Source: CAZCQP01 sp964500895
GTDB taxonomy: Bacteria; Bacillota; Clostridia; Lachnospirales; JAISER01
Assembly: GCA_964500895.1 (NCBI GenBank)
Contig: CAZCQP010000013.1
Location: 1 to 59,253 of the forward strand
Reading direction: 5' to 3'
DNA length: 59,253 nucleotides
A program made the position numbers and the translations under genes. Below, one piece after another: positions 50,935 to 59,253 of the stretch. The notes beneath the pieces were generated by a model that made no database searches, was not told where the DNA came from, and saw only the letters and a list, made by a program, of their open reading frames with translations. The stretch's first letter is position 1. Each line of letters begins with the position of its first letter.

Positions 50935-51848
50935 ACGCCCATAAATTCCTCAAAAAACATTTGTGGATTATACAGCAATTCTAATCGTTCCTCTCGCTCT
51001 TCGTCGCTCCAGTCCCACCATTTCACCCGGAGCAGGCATTCGATTTGTTCATGCGTAAACCGATACCGCAATACTTTTGCAGGAATTCCTCCCATTATCG
51101 CATAGGGCGGTACATCCTGGGTAATAACTGCATTCGAACCAATAATAGCGCCGTCACCTATTACGTGACACCTTGAGCAGTTTATAAACGCCCCCGCTCC
51201 TATCCATACATCATTGCCGATATCAACATAACGCCCCTTAAACGCATCTTTGGATGAACCGTATTTCTTATTAAGCTCATAAGTCTTTTTGCTTTTTATG
51301 TCCGTTACAACATCCTGACAAATCATATCCATCTTATGGTCGCCATTAAAATATGCTGTATCATTAAACAAACAAAATCGACCAATACTTCTAATAAATC
51401 CGGAATTTACAAATGGCGAAAAAAATTCGGGATGCGTACAATACTTGCCTATCCGCTTTCCGTCAATAGTGTAATCATACGGATAATAGGGAGACGACGG
51501 TGAAAAAAACCATCTAAAATAATCATCACGAGGCTTGTACCCAATCGCTCCTGGCAATTTTTTTGTACTGTCAAGGAGCTCATTTTCAATTTCGTCGGAA
51601 TACAGTTCGCTTGCAATAATGACATAGTGCTCATTAGGAGACAGTACTTCAGGGGAATAAACGTGCCTATTACGAAATGCTCGCTTTGTTTTATAGTCCT
51701 TAGCCACATAGAAATCAGGTTGTAAGAAACCCGCTTCAGGCGTAGATATTTCATCCACAACCCAGTTCGCGGAATTACCCGTTCCCCAAACCACAAGCTT
51801 TCTGCCGTTAATATACTGTGCATGCCCCCGCATCACAAATCTGTTCAT
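50931..51848 (-). CDS. Rossmann-module left-handed beta-helix acetyltransferase
   Basis: 305 aa. N-terminal module (about 14-110): RKLVVWGTGNSANWVVDEI then HYVIIASELYSDEIENELLD. The C-terminal hexapeptide-repeat acyltransferase of the CatB/xenobiotic type spans about 150-280 (VDIGNDVWIGAGAFINCSRC, GDGAIIGSNAVITQDVPPYA, GGIPAKVLRYRF). Likely O- or N-acetylates a sugar of the polymer. GGAGG lies 7 nt before ATG. Confidence 0.88.
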   Translation of the reverse strand: MNRFVMRGHAQYINGRKLVVWGTGNSANWVVDEISTPEAGFLQPDFYVAKDYKTKRAFRNRHVYSPEVLSPNEHYVIIASELYSDEIENELLDSTKKLPGAIGYKPRDDYFRWFFSPSSPYYPYDYTIDGKRIGKYCTHPEFFSPFVNSGFIRSIGRFCLFNDTAYFNGDHKMDMICQDVVTDIKSKKTYELNKKYGSSKDAFKGRYVDIGNDVWIGAGAFINCSRCHVIGDGAIIGSNAVITQDVPPYAIMGGIPAKVLRYRFTHEQIECLLRVKWWDWSDEEREERLELLYNPQMFFEEFMGV

Positions 51849-51861
51849 TCCATAACCTCCA

Positions 51862-52917
51862 TTATATTACACAATATAATACAGTGTCGCCCCCTCCCCC
51901 TGCGTAAATCCGAATGTACATCTTATACTCAGGTACAAGGGAGTGAATATGCTCTAGCAATTCAATATAATCAAACGGTTTATGATAAATACAAATAGCA
52001 AGTTTGGGCTTGTCACACTTTATGCGTTCCGCTGCCCCTTTTAATCCTTCAAGTTCCGAACCCTCTATGTCAAACTTGATAAACGTAATTGTTTCATCTT
52101 TTGGTAGGCACTTATCAAGGGCCACCACATTCAGTCTCATTTCCGAATCGTTATCAACAACCAGGCTACCGCTAGGTGTGCTTACACGAAAATGGAGTTC
52201 TGTATTGTCTGACCACAAGCCTGCCTGATAACACTTAGCAAACGGAAATCTACTGCTGTTACGCTTACAAACTTGAAAAAGTTTGTTATCAGGTTCAAAT
52301 GCGTGTATAGCTCTAATGTTCCTAGAACCGCATATCTCAATAAACCGTCTTGAAGTCCAAAAGTCATAGCAGCCGCCGTCAATAAATACCTCATTATTTC
52401 CCAGCCGCGACTTAATGATGTCGTCGTCAAAATAAGCGTCGGGGTGGTCCAAAATAGTAAAAAACGGCTTGATAATACGTTCTTCCGTTATTCCGATGCT
52501 TTTGAAGTATTCAAGTATTTCTTCAAATAATTCAGGCTTGAATTTTTCCGACACAGCGGGAAGCGCATATTCAAAATCAAGGGTCGGGTTTGGCAAAGTA
52601 ACACTAACGCCGTTTACCACCGTATTGGCTTTATCCGGATTCTTGTCCCAAATGCCAAGGCAATTATCAATTACGCCCATTGCCCGCAAATAGCTGACCA
52701 GTTTCTTGCAAACAGCACCTGCGCCGTATAGTATATAATTAGCCGATTTTAACTTGTTTATCGTTTCATCAAACCCCGCAGGGTGGTCGATTAACCGCCA
52801 CAAGTCGTCACACTCATTCGTCTCCGCATACTGTTTCCGGGCAATAAAGATTTGCCTTGATAAATCATCCTGCAACAGTTCATACAGCGGTTGCTCACGC
52901 TGGGTTAATTGGCTCAT
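51862..52917 (-). CDS. Rossmann-module FkbM family methyltransferase
   Basis: 351 aa. The N-terminal module (about 55-165) starts NYILYGAGAVCKKLVSYLRA with GIWDKNPDKANTVVNG. The C-terminal FkbM methyltransferase (about 170-345) has NEVFIDGGCYDFWTSRRF, AIHAFEPDNKLFQVCKRN and FIKFDIEGSELEGLKGAAER. FkbM-type enzymes O-methylate sugars or polyols. Overlaps the radical SAM gene by 4 nt (ATGA). Confidence 0.88.
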   Translation of the reverse strand: MSQLTQREQPLYELLQDDLSRQIFIARKQYAETNECDDLWRLIDHPAGFDETINKLKSANYILYGAGAVCKKLVSYLRAMGVIDNCLGIWDKNPDKANTVVNGVSVTLPNPTLDFEYALPAVSEKFKPELFEEILEYFKSIGITEERIIKPFFTILDHPDAYFDDDIIKSRLGNNEVFIDGGCYDFWTSRRFIEICGSRNIRAIHAFEPDNKLFQVCKRNSSRFPFAKCYQAGLWSDNTELHFRVSTPSGSLVVDNDSEMRLNVVALDKCLPKDETITFIKFDIEGSELEGLKGAAERIKCDKPKLAICIYHKPFDYIELLEHIHSLVPEYKMYIRIYAGGGGDTVLYCVI

Positions 52918-54158
52918 TCGTGTACTCCTTCTTTATATTGTTTATACGATAACGGTTCTAAGGCCTGTTCTGCCGGCGGCACTTGCTCACGTACTCTCGA
53001 CACGCCAGTACATATGGAACATGCTTGCAATGGTTCATTTGAGTCCAAGTATGCGCTAAGTTTATCCGCATTGAAATCCTTACTTGATACGTCTAAGCAA
53101 CCGCATATTCCCGGTAGTTCATCTGGCACAGCCCCCAGTTTTTCAGCAAACAAAGCAAGGTGACACTTTGCAAGACTATGCTCCCCAAGAAGCATATCTT
53201 TTGTGGTACAAGCATCAAAGATATGCTTGACATCTTCCCAGTCATTATTTATCTCTGTAATACGCAATCCTCCGTACCAGGTTGCATCATTGAGAACGGC
53301 ATAACGTATTTGGTACTTCTCGCACATTTTCGCAATCTGCTCAATATACTTAGAGTGCTTGCCATAACTAGACAAGCGGATAATAAGGTTATTAAATTTT
53401 GAAATACTCTTGAAAAATTCCTCATCAGGCAAAATGGTGCTGTTGGTGGTTAAGCCGATATAACCGATGTTATCATAGGCAGCAAGGCATTCAATTACCT
53501 CGCATATATTTTTGTGTAATAATGGCTCACCGCCGGATATGCTTAAGTTTCTAATGAATGTAGTTGCTTTATAAAGCCTGTCAAAATTGCATATTATGGT
53601 GTCAATGTCGTATGTTCTTGGCTTAGTAAAATATTGCATAAGATGCGAACATTCAACACACCTTAAAGTGCAAGCCTCAGTAAGCACAACCGTTGTGAGC
53701 GGCAGTACAACGCCTTGGCTGGCTTCTTTAGGCAAGAGTGCTGCACGAATGCTTAAATCGCCGCTGCAAAACATAACGTTTTTATGATATGCATTGATGT
53801 TGTCCAAATCGCCGCTTGACTTTACCCCCTCAAACGCCTCAAGCATATCTGCTAGGTCATCGCGATTAACAACATTATCATACTGAATAACATTTTGAGC
53901 TGAGAGTTGCGTAAGCTGTTTCATTATCTGCTTCAAGGAAATAAATGAACAAACTACAATTGCAGCATCCTTCACGTTGTCTTCGTTTGCTCCGCATATT
54001 AGGATGCCACGAAAGGTTTTTCCTTGTACTTTTTTATTGTTATCAAAAATATGCGTGACTTTTACGCCTTGTTTTTCGAACAACACGGATAAAGCCATAC
54101 TAATGGCATTAAACGGCGCAAGTACTACTGTTTTTGATTCAATGTTTGAAATGTTCAT
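52914..54158 (-). CDS. Rossmann-module radical SAM protein (first of two)
   Basis: 414 aa. N-terminal module (about 5-95): VVLAPFNAISMALSVLFEKQ, IFDNNKKVQGKTFRGILICG. Radical SAM domain (about 155-370): TEACTLRCVECSHLMQYF (CxxxCxxC) and LSISGGEPLLHKNI. A C-terminal group CGCLD ... CSICTG may hold an auxiliary cluster of the SPASM or twitch type. It probably performs radical chemistry (epimerisation, dehydrogenation or a C-C step) on a sugar, polyol or peptide; the substrate is unknown. Coupled to LicD upstream and FkbM downstream by 4-nt overlaps. Confidence 0.85.
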   Translation of the reverse strand: MNISNIESKTVVLAPFNAISMALSVLFEKQGVKVTHIFDNNKKVQGKTFRGILICGANEDNVKDAAIVVCSFISLKQIMKQLTQLSAQNVIQYDNVVNRDDLADMLEAFEGVKSSGDLDNINAYHKNVMFCSGDLSIRAALLPKEASQGVVLPLTTVVLTEACTLRCVECSHLMQYFTKPRTYDIDTIICNFDRLYKATTFIRNLSISGGEPLLHKNICEVIECLAAYDNIGYIGLTTNSTILPDEEFFKSISKFNNLIIRLSSYGKHSKYIEQIAKMCEKYQIRYAVLNDATWYGGLRITEINNDWEDVKHIFDACTTKDMLLGEHSLAKCHLALFAEKLGAVPDELPGICGCLDVSSKDFNADKLSAYLDSNEPLQACSICTGVSRVREQVPPAEQALEPLSYKQYKEGVHE

Positions 54159-55012
54159 ACCTCAAACCCTTTCGGTAACTTAAACTTACTACACGGATGC
54201 CATCTACGGTTCTCCACCGATGGCATCTGCATATAGTTGCCATACACAAACGTCAGATAAGCATCATAATCTTTACAAGCAGGAAACATTTTCCCCTCAA
54301 ACTCAATTGGAGCAAGTTCCTCAAACCAATTTCGCGGATATGCGTAGATTTGCCTTTGCTTAGTGGCAATTGTGTATCCATAGCAACGAACAAAATTTGT
54401 ATGTTTAACGTTTAACCTATCCGCAAGTCTTTCATACGCCTTAAAAGCCGTTGCAGCAGGAATTCTGTTAAGTATTTTGTAAACGCCACGCTGAACTGCA
54501 CTTGTGGCGTTTACTTTTCCAACTTCAGAATATAGTACCTTTCTCCAGAAGAAACATCTAAGCGCATGTGCTAAGCGTAACGGATAGAAATCCGGAGCAT
54601 TATCCCGAGGAAAAATATCAAGAAATATCCCTGTCTGCATTTTTAAATGCTCCTGCCCACAACGAACAAATTCCGAATCTAGCCGTCTGATTCTTCCGTA
54701 ACCCCAGCGGTAATTAGAGTCTGTCGTATTGTCTTGGAAGAAAAATCTGGTTGTGTCCAAATCGACTTTACATGCTTCACGTAGTTTGTTGTATTCGCTA
54801 CGTATCATCACAATATCAAGATCATCGTCCCAAGGAATAAAACCTTTGTGCCTTACTGCCCCAAGTAAAGTGCCTCCGTCGATGCCGTACTTAATATTGT
54901 GCTTCTTGCATATGCGGTCAATCTCTACTAACATTTCCAGCAGTACCATTTGTAGCGAGCGCAATTCTTCGGGAAGAAGCGTATACTCATTTGCATCAGT
55001 TTTATTTTTCAT
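54155..55012 (-). CDS. LicD family phosphotransferase
   Basis: 285 aa from ATG 55012 (GAGG 6 nt upstream; the TTG four codons earlier overlaps that site). LicD core YGIDGGTLLGAVRHKGFIPW then DDDLDIVMIRSEYNKL (about 40-75), and GNYMQMPSVENRRWHP near the end. Same type as the LicD at 50116. It sits between the two radical SAM genes and overlaps both, so the three products are made together. Confidence 0.9.
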   Translation of the reverse strand: MKNKTDANEYTLLPEELRSLQMVLLEMLVEIDRICKKHNIKYGIDGGTLLGAVRHKGFIPWDDDLDIVMIRSEYNKLREACKVDLDTTRFFFQDNTTDSNYRWGYGRIRRLDSEFVRCGQEHLKMQTGIFLDIFPRDNAPDFYPLRLAHALRCFFWRKVLYSEVGKVNATSAVQRGVYKILNRIPAATAFKAYERLADRLNVKHTNFVRCYGYTIATKQRQIYAYPRNWFEELAPIEFEGKMFPACKDYDAYLTFVYGNYMQMPSVENRRWHPCSKFKLPKGFEV

Positions 55013-56183
55013 ACGTTTCCTCAAATGATTTATATGGTAACGGCAATTTAACTTGCTCTGCTTTGGTAATCTTCTGCGAATTCAAGTCATGTCCTGAACA
55101 ATATTCGCAGCCTGGCGGCGAGGTTTCACTGTTTAAATAATCTATCAGTTCCTGCCCTGTTGAATCATAAATGGATATGCTATTGCGCCTGTCATACGGT
55201 ATAGCGCGAAGTGTTTCACCGCTTGCAAGGAAATGGCAATAATATGCATTACCATCGCGGATTGTGTATATGTGCTTGCGCTCATAGCAATCATCAAATT
55301 TCTGTTGGCAGCTTACATTGTCATCATATACAAGTTGATTTTCGAAAAACCATGGATAGTCTGTTACTTGTACACCAACGCCATGGTTGATCATGGCACT
55401 TATAACTTCTTCTTTTTTTCGCGACAATTCGTCGTAATCTGAAATCATAACAAACGCATCACAATCACGAATAGCATTGATTACTTCTTGCTTAGGTACA
55501 ACAGTGCCGTTCGTTATCACATACAGCGACCCTATTTTGTCCCTATATTTTTTCAAGTATCGCATATATTCGGCAGCTTGCGGATATATAAACGGTTCCC
55601 CGCCCAGAACGTGTATATCTCGAACAAAATCAATTTTGGAGAATATCTCGTCTGTTTCGCAGACAAGCTGTTCAAGCGGAATATGCCGTGGATTCGTAAA
55701 ATGTTGAATTAGTACCTCACAGCACTTGCATTTCAAATTGCAACGCTCGGTTAGCACAATGTCAAGCGCATTTAGACACAATTTGGAATGCTCAGGTGGT
55801 AAAACCTGCCTTATCTCTTGTGCCAGCCTGCGAAATCTGTATAGCTGTTTCGGAGCGATTTGTTCAAACGCTTCCCACTGCACCTTTTCGAGTGCAGAGG
55901 GAACATCGTCAGCCGTCAGCACGTGCTCAATCAACACACTTTTTACGAACAAATGCTCCAACCGATATTGCTTGTATCCGCAAATGATTACTGTTTCATT
56001 TTCACCGTCCACTTTTGGCACTATAGGGCATCCACTGTATCTTTTACCGTATAAGGCTGGGTTGCTGTCACATATACCTGCAACCATATACCCATTATTT
56101 GTAAGAACGTGATACATAAGTACGGCATCTGCGGTAAGCGGGAACAGATATATGGGTTGCTTTAGTAATTGTTTATTCTTCAT
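55002..56183 (-). CDS. Rossmann-module radical SAM protein (second of two)
   Basis: 393 aa. N-terminal module (about 8-90): PIYLFPLTADAVLMYHVLTN and ICDSNPALYGKRYSGCPIV. Radical SAM domain: LTERCNLKCKCCEVLIQHFT (CxxxCxxC, about 150) and DIHVLGGEPFIYPQAAEYM. C-terminal cysteines in PPGCEYCSGHD suggest an auxiliary cluster. Clearly a paralogue of the gene at 52914. Confidence 0.85.
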   Translation of the reverse strand: MKNKQLLKQPIYLFPLTADAVLMYHVLTNNGYMVAGICDSNPALYGKRYSGCPIVPKVDGENETVIICGYKQYRLEHLFVKSVLIEHVLTADDVPSALEKVQWEAFEQIAPKQLYRFRRLAQEIRQVLPPEHSKLCLNALDIVLTERCNLKCKCCEVLIQHFTNPRHIPLEQLVCETDEIFSKIDFVRDIHVLGGEPFIYPQAAEYMRYLKKYRDKIGSLYVITNGTVVPKQEVINAIRDCDAFVMISDYDELSRKKEEVISAMINHGVGVQVTDYPWFFENQLVYDDNVSCQQKFDDCYERKHIYTIRDGNAYYCHFLASGETLRAIPYDRRNSISIYDSTGQELIDYLNSETSPPGCEYCSGHDLNSQKITKAEQVKLPLPYKSFEETYEK

Positions 56184-56188
56184 TAGAG

Positions 56189-57280
56189 TTAATCCTCAAC
56201 TTTCAGCTCATCAGCGTGTTCGGCAAGAAATTTGCCGAAACGTTCTTCTCTGGGTATCAGTTCCTCGCACCATGTTCGCTCATAATAATGAATGCCCACC
56301 GTATTCTGGGTAATATGGCTCGTGCGCGTGTTGAGAATAATCATATCTTGTGGAAATATATTTGCGCCACCATTGAGCTTTTCGCCATCCTGCCACAATG
56401 TAAACCCATATTCGATCAGCTTGTTCATTTTATAATTGTTCACAATTATTGTTTCCGAATACTCTGTCGATGACTTGATTTTCAGATAATCAAGCTCCTT
56501 ATAAGGAGTCATTAGCTTATCAGTAAACTGGCATTTAGGCGCACAACCGAAGAAATTGATTGCAAACCAGTTGCTTTGCAAATAACCGAAAAAGTCATTG
56601 TATAGCAGGAAATCAATGTTTTTGACTAGTTCAATATCCGTGTCAAGATATACACCGCCATACTCTTTTAATATATCTAATTTTGCATAATCAGCCGCAC
56701 ACGCCCACTTTCGAGCCTTATACGCCTCATACATAAACGGCAGCTTGGTAACATCATAATTATCTTCGTTAAATAAGACAATCTCATATTCAGGGCAAAA
56801 TTTCTTCCAACTCTCAATACAGCGTTTGTTCAAATCGGACATTTTGCCTCCCCCAAACCAAACGTAGTTTATTCGCTTGGGAATGCGTACTTTGGCGCCG
56901 TCGGCAACTTGTGGGAAACTATGCATCGGCCCAGTATCGCGCATAATTGGGTAGATATAGCAGTCCACACCATTGAAACTACTATGGCTGTTAAGTTCTT
57001 CAAATATCTCATCATACACAAGCGGCGTAATCATTATAACAAATTTGTCAGGATCTATTAGGCCTATATCCGCTATGGGCTTAAGAGGAATATTAATTCC
57101 TCCATATTCAAATTCTTTTCCAAAATTCTTATCTATAATATAATTAATACGATTAAGAAAAGCCGTATTGAGCGTCTCACAGGCAGCATGTAACACACGT
57201 CCCCCACCGTAAACAATAATCAGCTTATCACCAATTACCGACAAGAATTTTTCTACGCTACTATTTCTCAGCTTCAACAT
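56189..57280 (-). CDS. Rossmann-module GT32-type glycosyltransferase
   Basis: 363 aa. N-terminal module (about 14-115): KLIIVYGGGRVLHAACETLN and FVIMITPLVYDEIFEEL. C-terminal DxD sugar transferase (about 130-355): PKRINYVWFGGGKMSDLNKR, DYAKLDILKEYGGVYLDTDI with the DxD, and GYLQSNWFAINFFGCAPKC. This is the capsular-polysaccharide/OCH1-like family GT32. AGGTGG precedes the ATG. Confidence 0.87.
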   Translation of the reverse strand: MLKLRNSSVEKFLSVIGDKLIIVYGGGRVLHAACETLNTAFLNRINYIIDKNFGKEFEYGGINIPLKPIADIGLIDPDKFVIMITPLVYDEIFEELNSHSSFNGVDCYIYPIMRDTGPMHSFPQVADGAKVRIPKRINYVWFGGGKMSDLNKRCIESWKKFCPEYEIVLFNEDNYDVTKLPFMYEAYKARKWACAADYAKLDILKEYGGVYLDTDIELVKNIDFLLYNDFFGYLQSNWFAINFFGCAPKCQFTDKLMTPYKELDYLKIKSSTEYSETIIVNNYKMNKLIEYGFTLWQDGEKLNGGANIFPQDMIILNTRTSHITQNTVGIHYYERTWCEELIPREERFGKFLAEHADELKVED

Positions 57281-57302
57281 TTTGATCCACCTGCCTGAAT
57301 GA

Positions 57303-58619
57303 TTAACCCAACAACTCTTCCATATCTAATACGGCAATGTCATTGCTGATCTGTGCTCGGATTGCATCGTATTGAAGTTTGGGAGTTGCAATAACAACAT
57401 CTGTGGTGCCCTTTAGCTTTATCCACGGTTCAACAACCACGCCCTCAATTATTTCTGTGCCATAACGGTTTGTGTTTCCATCAGTGACTGCAAACAAAAT
57501 GTTCGCTTCACGCAAGCATAAACTCATGCGAAGACCTCGTTGCCCGGAACCCCACACAACGATTTTTCCATCTGCAAGCCCCAACTCACCCAGTGTTTCC
57601 TTTATAAATGATGCATCAAAATCCACTAAAGCAGTTTTAAGCTCTTTTCTACTTATAGCCCCTTGTATTGAATTCCATAAGAAGCGTATCTTCTCACGCT
57701 TGTAGCGGTTGCTTATGGAATCAACTATTGTAACCATATTAATTTTGTTTTGATGCACATATTCGGTAAACAAATTAATTTTGTTTTGGTGCACACATTC
57801 TGTAAACAAATCGTTGTTGTTGCGCACACAGCCATATACCACAAACAGATAGTCTAAGAGCCAAACTACTGTTTTTAAATCAAATAAGAACAATTTTTGT
57901 TCTTTCTTAATAGCTTTTAATAGCTGACGAGTTTGCGCAAAAGCCTTGTATGCAGATGGAATTCTGTCATATATGGTTGACGACTGCGTCGTTGAATTTG
58001 GATTAATACAGTAATAATACAATGCCTCCGTCAACTTCACCCGTTTTTGTGATAATATAAGCAGTAGCAGTGTCATAGGAACATCTTCATTGTACTTCAG
58101 TCCCTCTATAAAGCGCAAATTATTGGCAACAAACAACTTACGCTTTACGATGCAGCCACATGACATGCATTGTGGATGTAAGTTTCTTTCATTATAGGGG
58201 TCAAGCTCGTTGTATCTGTAGACGTATTTTCTTTTTTCTCCTACCTCATAATAGTCACAATAAACATAGTCTGCATCACTTTCTTTGGCAACGGCATACA
58301 GTTTCTCACACATATCTAACTCAATATAATCATCACTGTCAACAAAGCTCATATACTCGGCCTTTGCCGCATAAATGCCGGTATTCCGGGTGCCACCCAG
58401 CTTCTTGTTCTCACTATGCCAAATACACCTTACCTTACCGGGGTATTTCAATTCATATTCCCGCATAATTTCCGTATCAAGGGGGTCAGGAGAGCAGTCA
58501 TTGACAACAATAATTTCAGTTTCACGCATCGTTTGATTGACGCAAGAGTCCAAACAACGTCGAAGGTATGCAGACACATTGTATACAGGAATTATTATTG
58601 ATACTTTAATGTCAGACAT
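57303..58619 (-). CDS. Family 2 glycosyltransferase with internal repeats and C-terminal Rossmann module
   Basis: 438 aa from ATG 58619 (GGAG 11 nt upstream; the earlier TTG overlaps the site). GT-A domain: VSIIIPVYNVSAYLRRCLDS, IIVVNDCSPDPLDTEIM, MSFVDSDDYIELDMC (about 95). Between about 265 and 305 there are three 12-residue repeats of LFTE-x-VHQNKIN. The C-terminal module is GKIVVWGSGQRGLRMSLCLR and VTDGNTNRYGTEIIEG. It is closest to the module of the next gene upstream. Confidence 0.87.
   Translation of the reverse strand: MSDIKVSIIIPVYNVSAYLRRCLDSCVNQTMRETEIIVVNDCSPDPLDTEIMREYELKYPGKVRCIWHSENKKLGGTRNTGIYAAKAEYMSFVDSDDYIELDMCEKLYAVAKESDADYVYCDYYEVGEKRKYVYRYNELDPYNERNLHPQCMSCGCIVKRKLFVANNLRFIEGLKYNEDVPMTLLLLILSQKRVKLTEALYYYCINPNSTTQSSTIYDRIPSAYKAFAQTRQLLKAIKKEQKLFLFDLKTVVWLLDYLFVVYGCVRNNNDLFTECVHQNKINLFTEYVHQNKINMVTIVDSISNRYKREKIRFLWNSIQGAISRKELKTALVDFDASFIKETLGELGLADGKIVVWGSGQRGLRMSLCLREANILFAVTDGNTNRYGTEIIEGVVVEPWIKLKGTTDVVIATPKLQYDAIRAQISNDIAVLDMEELLG
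57738..57809. repeat. 36-nt in-frame tandem repeat in the GT2 gene
   Basis: Two copies differing at a few bases (57738-57773 and 57774-57809), with a more diverged third copy running to about 57830. The unit is 12 codons, so copy-number change would lengthen or shorten the protein without shifting frame. Confidence 0.85.
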
Positions 58620-58623
58620 ACTT

Positions 58624-59253
58624 TCACAGTCTCCATTCAATTAAACTGTTGAAATTCTTTACCTCAACGTTGGGGGAATCGGCAATTATAGTCCGGGCAA
58701 TCTCTTCAAAGTGTCCAACAACAGATACAAACACAATATCCGTATGGTCACGTATTTCAGACCACGGTTTGACGATTACATCAGGTATTACCTCTGTTCC
58801 ATGTAACTTCATGTTGCTGTCCGTCACCTCAAATTCAGCATCCAACTCACGCAGCATAATGGAGTTTCTGATTCCCCTCTTTCCTGCACCCCAAATTGCT
58901 ATCCGCTTACCGTTAATGGTTTTCAATGAGTCACGACATAGTTTTAACATAAGAAAATGATGCTGATATTTATGAAAACTTGTATATTCCAGTTTAAAAT
59001 CATCGGAACCAACATTGTTTTTTATAAATTCAAAGCAGTTAGCCACGTACTGTCTATGCATTAAATCAAAACTTATATCCTTTACATCATAGCCAAACTC
59101 AGTTTCCAAAGGCAGAATATTAGCGCAGTATTCTACAAAGTGGTCCGAATAATAATACCTTATTAAACTAACCCAATCAAGCACATTTCGCATAAAATAC
59201 AGAAACACTAACTCCCTTGTAGTTCTATCAAGTTTGCGGTAGTAATCCAATTT
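58624..59253 (-). CDS. C-terminal part of a Rossmann-module protein, probably a glycosyltransferase (cut by window edge)
   Basis: About 209 residues are visible; the 5' part lies outside the window. The first ~110 residues are helical (ELVFLYFMRNVLDWVSLIRY) with no catalytic motif seen. They resemble the linker of the neighbouring GT2. The shared module follows (GKRIAIWGAGKRGIRNSIML, VTDSNMKLHGTEVIPDVIVK, IVFVSVVGHFEEIARTI). By comparison with the 57303 gene, the missing part is probably a GT2 domain. The stop is 4 nt before that gene. Confidence 0.7.
   Translation of the reverse strand, partial: KLDYYRKLDRTTRELVFLYFMRNVLDWVSLIRYYYSDHFVEYCANILPLETEFGYDVKDISFDLMHRQYVANCFEFIKNNVGSDDFKLEYTSFHKYQHHFLMLKLCRDSLKTINGKRIAIWGAGKRGIRNSIMLRELDAEFEVTDSNMKLHGTEVIPDVIVKPWSEIRDHTDIVFVSVVGHFEEIARTIIADSPNVEVKNFNSLIEWRL

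Larger units (their letters stand above)
34391..59253. mobile_element. Putative serine-recombinase island carrying a glycan locus (left end seen, right end outside window)
   Basis: The left boundary is the point where the S8 protease gene loses homology (about 34391). The first gene inside is a large serine recombinase 82 nt away, as expected for an integrase next to its att site. Inside lie the recombinase, 1.4 kb of decayed DNA and the minus-strand glycan genes, all visibly more AT-rich than the left half. The right boundary is not seen, so whether all glycan genes belong to the element is inference. Confidence 0.55.

Noticed and set aside
57738..57830. CRISPR-like repeats
   Set aside because: The units are directly adjacent with no spacers and lie in frame inside a gene. 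No CRISPR array or cas gene is seen in the window.

Overview
The window looks like a chromosomal segment of a spore-forming, amino-acid-fermenting member of the Clostridia (Bacillota). The evidence is a glycine reductase module with a UGA-encoded selenocysteine and a glycine riboswitch, sporulation-type lipoproteins (YhcN/YlaJ and GerMN-like), a VanW/G5 protein, the rpsU-yqeY pair, and Shine-Dalgarno sites of the GGAGG type in front of almost every gene. It is a scaffold rather than finished sequence: there is a 100-N gap at 25673-25772.

Left part (1-14.5 kb): a minus-strand set (CdaR-type regulator, thrC, YgiQ radical SAM protein, NOL1/NOP2/Sun RNA methyltransferase, TspO), then a plus-strand set (small acidic protein, SNF2/SWIM helicase, GerMN-like lipoprotein, rsmA), a run of perfect hairpins, a YhcN-type lipoprotein, a small membrane protein and ychF.

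Middle part (14.5-34 kb): mostly housekeeping and amino-acid metabolism: efp, a nucleotidyltransferase that apparently starts at ATT, a VanW protein, engB, lon, a LysM-CAP protein, yqeY, rpsU, a galE lacking its catalytic Tyr, the glycine-riboswitch/grdX/grdE/grdB operon, and asd-dapA. Two AT-rich single-gene loci that look like anti-phage defence are inserted among them: an OLD-type ATPase-TOPRIM protein (14.8 kb) and a PD-(D/E)xK-SIR2 fusion (20-21.6 kb).

Right part (34-59.25 kb): a subtilisin-like protease gene is cut right after its GHGTHVA motif. The next gene is a large serine recombinase, followed by decayed DNA and then a continuous minus-strand run of 19 surface-glycan genes that leaves the window. 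I read this as an integrated island, or at least an integration hot spot, carrying a glycan locus. The locus has Glf (galactofuranose donor), GT2, GT8 and GT32 glycosyltransferases, three LicD phosphotransferases, two cytidylyltransferase-type genes (one a triple fusion), GDPD, a metallophosphoesterase, an acetyltransferase, three methyltransferase-type proteins and two radical SAM enzymes. It probably builds and edits a phospho-decorated surface polymer. Its most unusual feature is that 12 of the 19 proteins, from unrelated enzyme classes, carry the same kind of Rossmann-like module (typified by VWGxGxxG) at one end. This shared module is the best candidate here for an undescribed system.
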